From an uncultured Clostridia bacterium (GTDB lineage Bacteria > Bacillota_A > Clostridia > TANB77 > CAG-508): a stretch of 19,196 nt of DNA. Position 1 is the first letter of the stretch; each line of letters opens with the position of its first letter. A model generated the notes under the pieces. The model had not been told where the DNA came from, did no database searches, and was given only the letters and a program-made list of their open reading frames with translations. A program made the translations under genes and the position numbers. Location: assembly GCA_944392525.1 (NCBI GenBank), contig CALXXB010000031.1:1-19196 (forward strand). The letters are read 5' to 3'. Shown piece by piece: positions 7,997 through 15,746 of the stretch.

Positions 7997-9073
7997 TTAT
8001 TCATCTTCTATTCCTGTATATTTTTCTTGAATTTCTTTTATTTCATCATAATGATTTTCTAGGATATCTAAAAAAACATCAGCCAAATTAGGATCAAATT
8101 GAGTTCCTTTATTGTTTCTAAATTCTTCTTTAATAACATCTAAAGGTAAGGAATTACGATAAGACCTTCTAGAACTCATAGCATCAAAACTATCAGCTAC
8201 AGCTGTAATTCTAGCTAAATATGGTATATTTTCTCCAGCAAGTCTACTTGGGTAACCATTACCGTCATATCTTTCATGGTGATGTTCAACAATTGGTAAA
8301 ATATTTTGGAATATTTTTGCATGTGATAATATATGAACACCAATATTTGGATGCTGTTTAATTTGAGAATATTCGTCATCAGTAAGTTTGGCTTCTTTTT
8401 GAAGTATAGCGTCAGGTACACCAATTTTTCCAATATCATGGAATAAACCGCCAATTCTTAAAGTATCTAAATCAGCTTCTGGTAATCCTAGATATTTTCC
8501 AAGCAAAACAGAGAATTCAGAAACGCGGTCAGAGTGACCTCTTGTATATGTATCTTTTGCTTCAACTGTATAACGTAATGTCTGAATACTTTCTAAATAA
8601 GCTTGTTCTAGTTTTTCATATGTATCAGATAATTCTTCATTAATCTTTTTTATTTGATTCATTTGAGCAATAGATTTTATTCCAGATTCAATAAGCAATA
8701 ATAATTGGTCAAATTTATCGCTTTTTTCACAATAACCTTGTATATCTAATCTTCTAATAGTTTCTAGTGGTGGAGCTAAATCTTTATGTCCTGTAAGCAA
8801 TAAAATATATAGGTCTTTATTAAATTTTCTAATTTCTTCAACAACCTGATCACCATGAATAGGTGTCATAATAAAGTCCAATATCATAAGGTCAAAATGT
8901 TCATTTCTCACTAATTCTATTGCTTCTTTTGGATCTGTCACTCCTACAAAATTATAACCAGATCTTTTTAAGAAAATAGATAAAGAATCTACAATACCTT
9001 GTTCATCATCTACAGCTATAATTTTATAATTTTGATTTTCGTTATTTTCTAAATTCTGCAATCCTTTTCTCAT
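7997..9073 (-). CDS. Response regulator with HD-GYP domain, predicted c-di-GMP phosphodiesterase
   Basis: Two-domain regulator of 358 residues that should hydrolyse cyclic-di-GMP under control of phosphorylation. Receiver domain (about 16-130): acidic pair Asp22-Asp23, phospho-acceptor Asp66 (ILDF), Thr94 (LLTGH) and Lys117 (CEK), a complete active set. A coiled-coil linker (about 138-165) leads to the HD-GYP domain (about 165-345): EAKDTYTRGHSDRV (171-184), HDIGKIGVP (212-220, the HD metal ligands), QHPNIG (240-245) and HHHERYDGNGYP (264-275, the GYP loop). All signature residues of active HD-GYP enzymes are present. The ATG has GAGG 7 nt upstream. It lies 126 nt downstream of the histidine kinase on the same strand, and the pair probably forms a two-component system. 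A terminator-like hairpin lies between them. The output is likely motility, adhesion or surface-polymer control (inference). Confidence 0.93.
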   Translation of the reverse strand: MRKGLQNLENNENQNYKIIAVDDEQGIVDSLSIFLKRSGYNFVGVTDPKEAIELVRNEHFDLMILDFIMTPIHGDQVVEEIRKFNKDLYILLLTGHKDLAPPLETIRRLDIQGYCEKSDKFDQLLLLIESGIKSIAQMNQIKKINEELSDTYEKLEQAYLESIQTLRYTVEAKDTYTRGHSDRVSEFSVLLGKYLGLPEADLDTLRIGGLFHDIGKIGVPDAILQKEAKLTDDEYSQIKQHPNIGVHILSHAKIFQNILPIVEHHHERYDGNGYPSRLAGENIPYLARITAVADSFDAMSSRRSYRNSLPLDVIKEEFRNNKGTQFDPNLADVFLDILENHYDEIKEIQEKYTGIEDE

Positions 9074-9112
9074 TATTATACCTCATAATATATTATTTAT
9101 TATTTTTTACAT

Positions 9113-9141
9113 ATTATATTAATAAAAATAATAAAAAGCAA
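9113..9141 (-). promoter_or_regulatory. Weak candidate promoter for the HD-GYP gene
   Basis: On the minus strand, TTGCTT (9141-9136), a 17-bp spacer and TATAAT (9118-9113), 40 bp before the ATG at 9073. The -10 is perfect but matches arise often in such AT-rich DNA, and the -35 keeps only TTG. The -35 also sits inside the arm of the upstream terminator hairpin. If real, it gives the regulator its own transcript. Confidence 0.35.
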
Positions 9142-9181
9142 TAGTTTTAATCAAAAATTTTTGCTAAAACAATTGCTTTTT
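9133..9181 (-). terminator. Terminator-like hairpin after the histidine kinase gene
   Basis: A long stem of 16 bp with one A-A mismatch: 9133-9148 pairs with 9166-9181 (AGCAATAGTTTT against AAAACAATTGCT). The loop itself holds the palindrome CAAAAATTTTTG (9152-9163). On the minus strand the stem runs into a T-rich tail. It begins 19 nt after the kinase stop codon and stands between kinase and response regulator, so it could end the NRPS-kinase transcript or attenuate read-through. The + strand also has a T run, but no gene arrives from that side because tex already has its terminator. Confidence 0.7.
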
Positions 9182-9199
9182 TAAGTAAAATACGGAATT

Positions 9200-11221
9200 C
9201 TACAAAGGTAATATTATAGTAAAAGTGGTACCTTTGCCAGGCTCAGATTCAAAAGTAATATCTCCACCAAAATGAGCTTTTATTGTAGAATAAGACATAT
9301 ATAAACCAAGTCCTGTACCATTTTTCCCTTTAGTTGTAATCATCTCTTTAAACAACTTATCCTTAACCTTTTTAGGTAAACCACAACCATAATCTTTTAC
9401 TGAAATATATAGCTTATTATCATTTTCCTCAACTATCAAATCAATATTTTGTTCAGGTTTTCCATTATATGCTTGTATAGAATTTGATATCATATTATTA
9501 ATTACTTGAACTAAGCTATTAACATCACCATGTATAAGTCTGTGTTCATCCGTTTTTACAGAGATATTTAAATAAATAATAGCGTTTTTAAGTTCATGTT
9601 TCATTAAAATATCTACTCTTTTAATTAATTCCTCTATATCAAAAGTAACGTTTTCTGTTTCTGATAAAGTGACTGCTTGTCCTTTAACAGCAGTGATAAT
9701 GTCAGACATATATTCTGTATAGTTTTTAATTTTTGATATCCAAGAATCCATATCTTTTGCGATATCATGATGGTCTTGACTATTTACTTGAGGGTCATCA
9801 ATTGAAGAGTCATATTCTTTAGTTAAATCAGTTAATGCTTCAGCTGCACCAGATATTGACATTATAGGAGTTTTTAAGTTATGAGCAATTCCACCAATTA
9901 ATTGACCTAATGAAGCAAGTCTTTCTCTTTCCATCAAAGTTTCTTGACTGTTGTGGATTTTTTCAATATTCTTAATAGTCATTTCTTGTATTTGGTTATA
10001 ATAATATGCAAGGTCACTAAACTCATCATTTGAAACTATAGGAAGAATTTGTTTCTTATCGATAGTTTCAGTATTTAAAGTATTCAAAATATTTTTTAAA
10101 CCATTAGAAGTTCTAACTAAGTTTGCAGAGATATTATGTGACCATATTAATAAAAGAATAGAGTATACTACTAATACTAAAATAATTAATCCAAAGTAAT
10201 ATAATAGTAAATTAAAATCTATAACAGGATATTTAAATCCAATATACCAATTACCTCCGTTGGAATCTGTTAATTTCATAGTATATAATTGTGCATCTAT
10301 ACCAAATGATTCATATAAAAATCCATTTGATTGATCAAAGAAGAAATCACGATAACTTAGGACGAAATTGCTAATACTTCCTTCTGGATTAGATACATAA
10401 ATCTCTTCATCATTAGGAGTTATAATAAAGTAATAATGAGAATAGTCTTGCAAAGGAATAGAAGACAATATTTCCTTTAAGTCCTCCATATTAACTTGAT
10501 CCTCTGTTATATTTTTAGACTCTAAATAACCTTTATAATAACTTCCTGTAGCAAAACCTTCTTGTTGAACAGCTTTTGAATAACCTATTAAAGATATTAT
10601 AATTAAAATAAGTGCTATAAAAGGAACCATTTGGAATAACAAGTTTTGAGAATTTGTTATTCTAAATCCAGTATGTTGTTCATATTTATTTGTTAATTCA
10701 TATGTTGACAATATTACTTTATTTAATATCTTTTGAGTTCCTATTAATAAGACAATTGATACAATAGCAGCAATAGCAATTATCATCAGAGTAAATCTAA
10801 TTATAGCAAAAGTAGATGCCAGCATAATAAAATTAAAGATTATTCCAATAGAAATAATTAGAAATACTTGTACAAAAAATACTTTATAAGGTATATTTAT
10901 ACAGTCTTTTCTTACAGCTTGTATTTCTTGATAGGTAATTTTTTCTTTTTTATAGAATTTATCAATGTATTTATAAATTCTAGGCATTAAAATTCTAAAA
11001 GAAAGTAAGTGTACTGTAACGCCTATAATATATACAACTGTATATTGCTGTATATGAGTAAGTCTTTGAACCTCTCTTTGAAAAGCAAAGTTTTCTGAAA
11101 GAGGTGGGAAGTTTTGTACTAATGGCATAATAAAATAGATAAGTACAACTGAAATTGCATCAATTAAACAAATCATTAAAATGAATTTCAGTTTAAAGTT
11201 TTTTAATTCTTTAGTATGCAT
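9200..11221 (-). CDS. Membrane sensor histidine kinase
   Basis: Predicted integral membrane sensor kinase of 673 residues. Hydrophobic segments: about 11-33, 58-79, 112-135, 138-161, 196-213 and 335-360, so six likely membrane spans. The largest non-membrane loop in the sensor half, about 214-334, contains ITPNDEEIYVSNPEG and GGNWYIGFKYPV and resembles an extracytoplasmic PAS/dCache-like sensor fold. A HAMP-like linker (about 360-415) precedes the kinase core. H-box: GGIAHNLKTP with His447; Asn follows the His where many kinases have Glu or Asp. ATPase domain: N box NNMISNSIQAY (575-585), G1 DYGCGLP (610-616) and G2 GTGLGLYMS (635-643). The ATG has AGAAGGA 7 nt upstream. It starts only 18 nt after the NRPS stop, so the two are almost certainly co-transcribed. 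Its partner is probably the HD-GYP regulator downstream. The ligand is unknown. Confidence 0.93.
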   Translation of the reverse strand: MHTKELKNFKLKFILMICLIDAISVVLIYFIMPLVQNFPPLSENFAFQREVQRLTHIQQYTVVYIIGVTVHLLSFRILMPRIYKYIDKFYKKEKITYQEIQAVRKDCINIPYKVFFVQVFLIISIGIIFNFIMLASTFAIIRFTLMIIAIAAIVSIVLLIGTQKILNKVILSTYELTNKYEQHTGFRITNSQNLLFQMVPFIALILIIISLIGYSKAVQQEGFATGSYYKGYLESKNITEDQVNMEDLKEILSSIPLQDYSHYYFIITPNDEEIYVSNPEGSISNFVLSYRDFFFDQSNGFLYESFGIDAQLYTMKLTDSNGGNWYIGFKYPVIDFNLLLYYFGLIILVLVVYSILLLIWSHNISANLVRTSNGLKNILNTLNTETIDKKQILPIVSNDEFSDLAYYYNQIQEMTIKNIEKIHNSQETLMERERLASLGQLIGGIAHNLKTPIMSISGAAEALTDLTKEYDSSIDDPQVNSQDHHDIAKDMDSWISKIKNYTEYMSDIITAVKGQAVTLSETENVTFDIEELIKRVDILMKHELKNAIIYLNISVKTDEHRLIHGDVNSLVQVINNMISNSIQAYNGKPEQNIDLIVEENDNKLYISVKDYGCGLPKKVKDKLFKEMITTKGKNGTGLGLYMSYSTIKAHFGGDITFESEPGKGTTFTIILPL

Positions 11222-11239
11222 TTTTATATCCTTCTTTCT

Positions 11240-14200
11240 TTAATTATTATCAAAAGATTGAATAATATATAAAATCTTTTGTAAATATGAAATGTCTACG
11301 CCTGACCAAGATAAGCCGAGTTTATTTAATTTTTCAAGACTTAAATCTTGCGTATAAACATTTAAATTATTATTTAAAATATACTCTCTTGTATATTCAT
11401 CAGTGTGTTTATCTAGTTCTGTTAAAAAAGTATCTAATTTAACATCTACTATATCATAATTAAGTATTTTTAGTAAAGAAATTAAATTAGAAATTGAAAC
11501 TTCTTTATTACTTAAAATATGATATATTGATTGATGATAATCGCATTCTAGTAAGGATACTATAAATTTAGAGCATTCATCAACAGGACTAAATTCTAGT
11601 TTAATATCTAAAAACTCTTTTGCAATCATTTTACAGTCAATGATTGCTTTTAATGAAGCCATAAATACATTTTGTGTTTTGTTCTGTTGAAATACACCAT
11701 CAGAAAATCTAGGCATAATATTACCAAGTCTAAATATAATAGCATTTAGACCATTATTATTAGTAGCAGATAAAATCTCTTTTTCAGCTTCAAATTTACT
11801 AATAAGATAAGGATTATGATTAAATCTTTGATTAAAATATAAAGTATTTTCATCAAATGGAGTTTCTGTAGTATCATTACCTTTAAATCCAGCTATAGAT
11901 AAAGTAGAAATATGTGCTAAAGAAATATTATTACCGCAGAAATCTATTAAATTACAAACACTTTTTACATTATCTTTTCTAATTTGCATAGGTTTTACAA
12001 AGTGTTTTACATTTGCTGCTGAATTAATTACACAGGTTACAGTATTTTGAAGTTTTTTATAAATATCCTTATCTAACCCTAATTCAAAATTAGTAATATC
12101 ACCATTTAAAATTTCAATTTTTTCTTTTGCCATATTTACTAAGTCTGGTCTATTAGGGAAATAATAATCAAACATTTTTTGTAATCTTGTTTTACCAGAT
12201 AGATTGATTTTATTTCTTATAATTGAATAGATTTTTTTAACATTCTTATTTAGTAATAGTTCTTTTAATAAATGAATACCTAAAAATCCAGTAACACCAG
12301 TAATTAAAACGCAAGATAAATCAAATTTTTTAACATTATTTAAAATTTTAATATTATCTATATTAGATAAATCAGGCAACATTTGAGTTGAACTATGGTT
12401 ATCAATAAAATAAGCCAAATCTTTAATATTAGGGTTATTATAAATATCTTGTATTGTGATGTTATAATTTTGTAAATGTGTGTATATTGATGTAAGTGAT
12501 AAAGAGTCAATACCTAGGTCATCAAGAAAGTCATCAGTAACAGAAAAATCATCTGTGCCTATTAAATCTTTTATATAATTAAATAAAGAAATTTCTGTTT
12601 TAGTAGAAGGCGCAATTAAATTATTTCTACTTTTTTCTAAAGTTTCTGATGCAATTTTTTGTAATTCTTTACGATTAATCTTTCCTGAAGAGTTTCTTGG
12701 GAATTCTTTAAGTTCAACAATTTTCTTAGGTTTCATATAAAATGAAATATTACTATTTATAAAATTTTTAATGTTAAATAGTGAAATATTTTCTTCTTTT
12801 TGGACTAAGAAAAGAACAATTGCTTTAGTATTTCTATAAGGTACTGCAACAGGATATACTTCAAAATGATTACCAAGCAAACTTTGAATTCTTGTTTCAA
12901 CTTCATTTAAAGCAACTAAATATCCACCATTAACTTTTACGACATCATCATCTCTACCAATAAATTCTATCTCTAAATTTTTATTTATTTTTGCAATATC
13001 TCCGGTTCTATATGCGTGTACTTTCTTCTTTAAAATAGGATTATATATTTCAATAAATCTATTTTTAGTTTGTTCTGGAAGGTGCAAATAGCCACTGGCT
13101 ATATTTTTAATAGATAAGTCATCTTCATAAATAATAAGTTCACCTTTAACACCAATAGGCATAAATTCACGATTATTATTTATAATAGCTAATCTAGCTC
13201 CAAAGATTGGAGAGCCGATACTTGTATAATTATGTGACATTTCATATACACGTACATCTTTACAAGTTGTAAACATTGTTGTTTCCGTAGGACCATATAA
13301 GTTTAAAATTTTTAGATTACTATATTTTTCTAAAAGATTTTGTAAAATATATGGCTTTAAAGTTTCGCCACCTGTACCAAGAATTCTTAAATGTGATAAA
13401 TCAGCATTCAAAAGTTTATCTTGAATTGATATATGCTCTATCCATTTTGGTATCAAGAAAGATCTAGAAACATGATATTTTTCCATTAATCTAATAACCT
13501 TTTCAGGATTTAATTCTTCATCTTTTTTTGCTAAAAGTAAAGTACCTCCAAATAGTAAAGCTGTATATATATCAATCCCAGAAGCATCAAAAGAATACTT
13601 TAGAAGAGATATAGAAACATCATTACTAGTTGCTTTTAATAGCGGATCGTGTTCAATCGAATAACGTAAGTTACAAATATTTTTATGCATAACCATGGTA
13701 CCTTTTGGATTTCCAGTAGAACCAGATGTATATATAATGTATGCAATATTTTCTGGCTTGATTTTTACATTTAAATTAGAAATATTATTGTCTAAAGATA
13801 AATCTAATTTATCAATATCAATTACAGGATAAGTATCAGGTAATTTTTTTCCATAATTATTATGAGTTAAGATACATTTTGGATTGCAGTCCTTTAAAAT
13901 ATAATTAACTCTAGAAGAATCTTCATCTGGCAAAATAGGTACATAACAACCACCAGACTTTAGAACCGCAAACATTGAAGCAATCATTTCTATACTTTTA
14001 TCAAAAAATAATGCAACTGGTGTATTATTAGAAACTCCTAAATCTCTTAACTTTTTAGCAATATTATTTATTTTTATATTTAATTCTTTGTAAGTAATGA
14101 TAGAATCACCACAAATAATAGCATTATTGTTAGGATATTTTTTAACTATGTCTTCAAAAACAGAAATAACATTTTCGTTTTGAAGATTACTAGAAGATTT

Positions 14201-15532
14201 AACATTTCCGGTATTGTTGAATTGTTCTAATTTATTAATATCATCTGAAGATAGAACATCAATATCATGTAAATCCTCTTTTCCAGAAAGTACTTCTTCA
14301 ATTAAGTGTAAAATAATACTATTCATTCTTTTAATATCATCTTCATTAAAACAAGATAATAGATAGTCATAATAAATCCATTTATCATGATTTAAAGAAG
14401 AAAGATGTATTGTTAGTGGATTATTTTGTTCATCTAAAGAAATCCAATAACATTCACCCATATCATGAGTGTTAGTTTCGTTTTCTAATTGATTAATTTG
14501 GTAAGAAACTCCAATTTCATATAAAGCAGAATTGTCACCAGTCTTCTTAGCATATAATTCCTGGATTTCATGATATGGAAAACTAGAATGTTTATATAAT
14601 GACAAATTAGTACTTGTTATGGCTTTGCATAAACTACAAAAAGAAGTGTCATGTGGAATATCAATAAATAAAGGCAAAGTTGACACAAACATTCCAGTAC
14701 AATCTAATTCTTTTAACCTTTTTTGACGATTTAGAAAAGGTGTACCAAATATAAGTTTATCAAAGTTAAAAATTTTGTAAAAATAAACAGCAAATATTCC
14801 CAAAAAGAAAGAATATTCATTAATTTTGTTTTCTCTACAATATAAGGAAATTTTATTAAATAAGTCAGCATCAATTAATTGTTCATAACGATTAGATTTT
14901 TTATCAAAAAAATTACTATTATGAAATAATTTTGAGGCTGATAAATTATCAACATAATTATTCCAAAAATTTTTATCCATATTATATTTTTCAGAATTAA
15001 CATATTTTTTTTCTCTGTTAATCAAAGAAAGGTAACTTGTTTTAGGTGATAACTCTAAATTTTCACCAGAAGATAATTTGCTATATATATCTTTAATTTG
15101 TTCTGCAACTTGAGTCATACCCCAAGCATCAGCTATGATATGATGGGCTTTATAAAGTACAAATGTGAAATTTGGAGTAGCGATGATACAGAAGCAAAAT
15201 AATTTATCTAATGTAATTTCGATTTTTTTATATTTATCAATTACATTAGATATATCATCATTATCTAATTGAACTTTCTCAATATTAAAAGAAACATTAG
15301 AATCAAAAAATTGTTGTAGTTTGTTTCCTTCTTTTAAAAATTTTATATGAAAAGAATCATTTAAATTTATAATAGTATTAAGAGTTTTTTCTAGTAAGTT
15401 AACATCTAAATTACCTTTTAATTTCATCACAGTTAATATGTGGCAAACAGATGAATTTTTTTCATTAACCTGCTGCATTTGCCAAATATTTTTTTGAGGG
15501 TTTGTTAATTCGTAAACATCCTTTTCTATCAT
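11240..15532 (-). CDS. Single-module nonribosomal peptide synthetase, C-A-T-R
   Basis: Multidomain synthetase of 1430 residues. Condensation domain (about 5-425) with HHIIADA (130-136), a HHxxxDG motif ending in Ala. Adenylation domain (about 455-960): core A3 YTSGSTGNPKG (601-611), YSFDASG (646-652) with the Asp that normally binds the amino group of an alpha-amino acid, NLYGPTETT (744-752), YRTGD (841-845), GRDDDVVKV and the catalytic Lys951 in SSGKINRKEL. Carrier domain (about 977-1050) with LGIDSLSL, phosphopantetheine site Ser1010. Reductase domain (about 1070-1425): NAD(P)-binding TGVTGFLG (1078-1085), Ser/Thr in HISTLS, and Tyr1242-x3-Lys1246 (YLISK). Known chemistry: R domains release the thioester as aldehyde or alcohol. 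A one-module C-A-T-R protein should condense an acyl or aminoacyl donor with one amino acid and release it reductively. Start ATG 15532 has AAGGTG 6 nt upstream; the GTG at 15541 lies within that ribosome binding site. No PPTase, exporter or second synthetase is visible here. Substrate not predicted. Confidence 0.95.
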   Translation of the reverse strand: MIEKDVYELTNPQKNIWQMQQVNEKNSSVCHILTVMKLKGNLDVNLLEKTLNTIINLNDSFHIKFLKEGNKLQQFFDSNVSFNIEKVQLDNDDISNVIDKYKKIEITLDKLFCFCIIATPNFTFVLYKAHHIIADAWGMTQVAEQIKDIYSKLSSGENLELSPKTSYLSLINREKKYVNSEKYNMDKNFWNNYVDNLSASKLFHNSNFFDKKSNRYEQLIDADLFNKISLYCRENKINEYSFFLGIFAVYFYKIFNFDKLIFGTPFLNRQKRLKELDCTGMFVSTLPLFIDIPHDTSFCSLCKAITSTNLSLYKHSSFPYHEIQELYAKKTGDNSALYEIGVSYQINQLENETNTHDMGECYWISLDEQNNPLTIHLSSLNHDKWIYYDYLLSCFNEDDIKRMNSIILHLIEEVLSGKEDLHDIDVLSSDDINKLEQFNNTGNVKSSSNLQNENVISVFEDIVKKYPNNNAIICGDSIITYKELNIKINNIAKKLRDLGVSNNTPVALFFDKSIEMIASMFAVLKSGGCYVPILPDEDSSRVNYILKDCNPKCILTHNNYGKKLPDTYPVIDIDKLDLSLDNNISNLNVKIKPENIAYIIYTSGSTGNPKGTMVMHKNICNLRYSIEHDPLLKATSNDVSISLLKYSFDASGIDIYTALLFGGTLLLAKKDEELNPEKVIRLMEKYHVSRSFLIPKWIEHISIQDKLLNADLSHLRILGTGGETLKPYILQNLLEKYSNLKILNLYGPTETTMFTTCKDVRVYEMSHNYTSIGSPIFGARLAIINNNREFMPIGVKGELIIYEDDLSIKNIASGYLHLPEQTKNRFIEIYNPILKKKVHAYRTGDIAKINKNLEIEFIGRDDDVVKVNGGYLVALNEVETRIQSLLGNHFEVYPVAVPYRNTKAIVLFLVQKEENISLFNIKNFINSNISFYMKPKKIVELKEFPRNSSGKINRKELQKIASETLEKSRNNLIAPSTKTEISLFNYIKDLIGTDDFSVTDDFLDDLGIDSLSLTSIYTHLQNYNITIQDIYNNPNIKDLAYFIDNHSSTQMLPDLSNIDNIKILNNVKKFDLSCVLITGVTGFLGIHLLKELLLNKNVKKIYSIIRNKINLSGKTRLQKMFDYYFPNRPDLVNMAKEKIEILNGDITNFELGLDKDIYKKLQNTVTCVINSAANVKHFVKPMQIRKDNVKSVCNLIDFCGNNISLAHISTLSIAGFKGNDTTETPFDENTLYFNQRFNHNPYLISKFEAEKEILSATNNNGLNAIIFRLGNIMPRFSDGVFQQNKTQNVFMASLKAIIDCKMIAKEFLDIKLEFSPVDECSKFIVSLLECDYHQSIYHILSNKEVSISNLISLLKILNYDIVDVKLDTFLTELDKHTDEYTREYILNNNLNVYTQDLSLEKLNKLGLSWSGVDISYLQKILYIIQSFDNN

Positions 15533-15557
15533 ATTTCTCACCTTATATAATAAATAA

Positions 15558-15571
15558 TTTACTTAAGTAAA
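15558..15571. promoter_or_regulatory. Palindrome over the NRPS transcription start, possible operator
   Basis: TTTACTTAAGTAAA is a perfect 14-bp inverted repeat with two-fold symmetry. It lies directly downstream of the NRPS -10 element and covers the predicted start of transcription (about 15565), a usual place for a repressor operator. AT-rich palindromes arise by chance more easily in such DNA, so the operator role is inference. Confidence 0.5.
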
Positions 15572-15601
15572 ATTATATAGTTTTTTGTTATAAAATGTCA
15601 A
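15572..15601 (-). promoter_or_regulatory. Promoter of the NRPS-kinase transcript
   Basis: On the minus strand, a perfect -35 TTGACA (15601-15596), an 18-bp spacer and a perfect -10 TATAAT (15577-15572). The -10 is about 40 bp before the ATG at 15532. Intrinsic strength should be high, so silence under some conditions would need active repression. The palindrome next to it fits that. Confidence 0.85.
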
Positions 15602-15746
15602 TAGATTGTAATCGTTCTTTTTGCTATTTTCTAAGTTTTTTTATTACACCTTTTAAAGTCTTTTTAATTCTTAATTTTTATATTAGTTTTAATAAAATTT
15701 GATTAAAAACTCTAAATAAGGAAACAATATTTTTGAGGTGAATTTT
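15602..15746. other. Intergenic region between NRPS promoter and htrA start
   Basis: Very AT-rich DNA holding the upstream flank of the NRPS promoter and the leader of htrA. A short inverted repeat GATTGTAATC (15604-15613) lies just beyond the NRPS -35. I see no convincing -35/-10 pair for htrA: several TATA-like words near 15675-15700 lack a partner at the right distance. No ORF or structured RNA is evident. Confidence 0.4.

Noticed and set aside
8215..8454. Second reading frame within the HD-GYP gene
   Set aside because: Lies wholly inside an intact HD-GYP domain on the same strand in another frame, with no recognisable motif.
15604..15613. GATTGTAATC inverted repeat as a regulator site
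   Set aside because: Only 4-bp arms with a 2-nt gap; too short to separate from chance in this composition.
15660..15735. Promoter for htrA
   Set aside because: Several TATA-like words exist, but none has a -35 partner at 16-18 bp that stands out from the AT-rich background.
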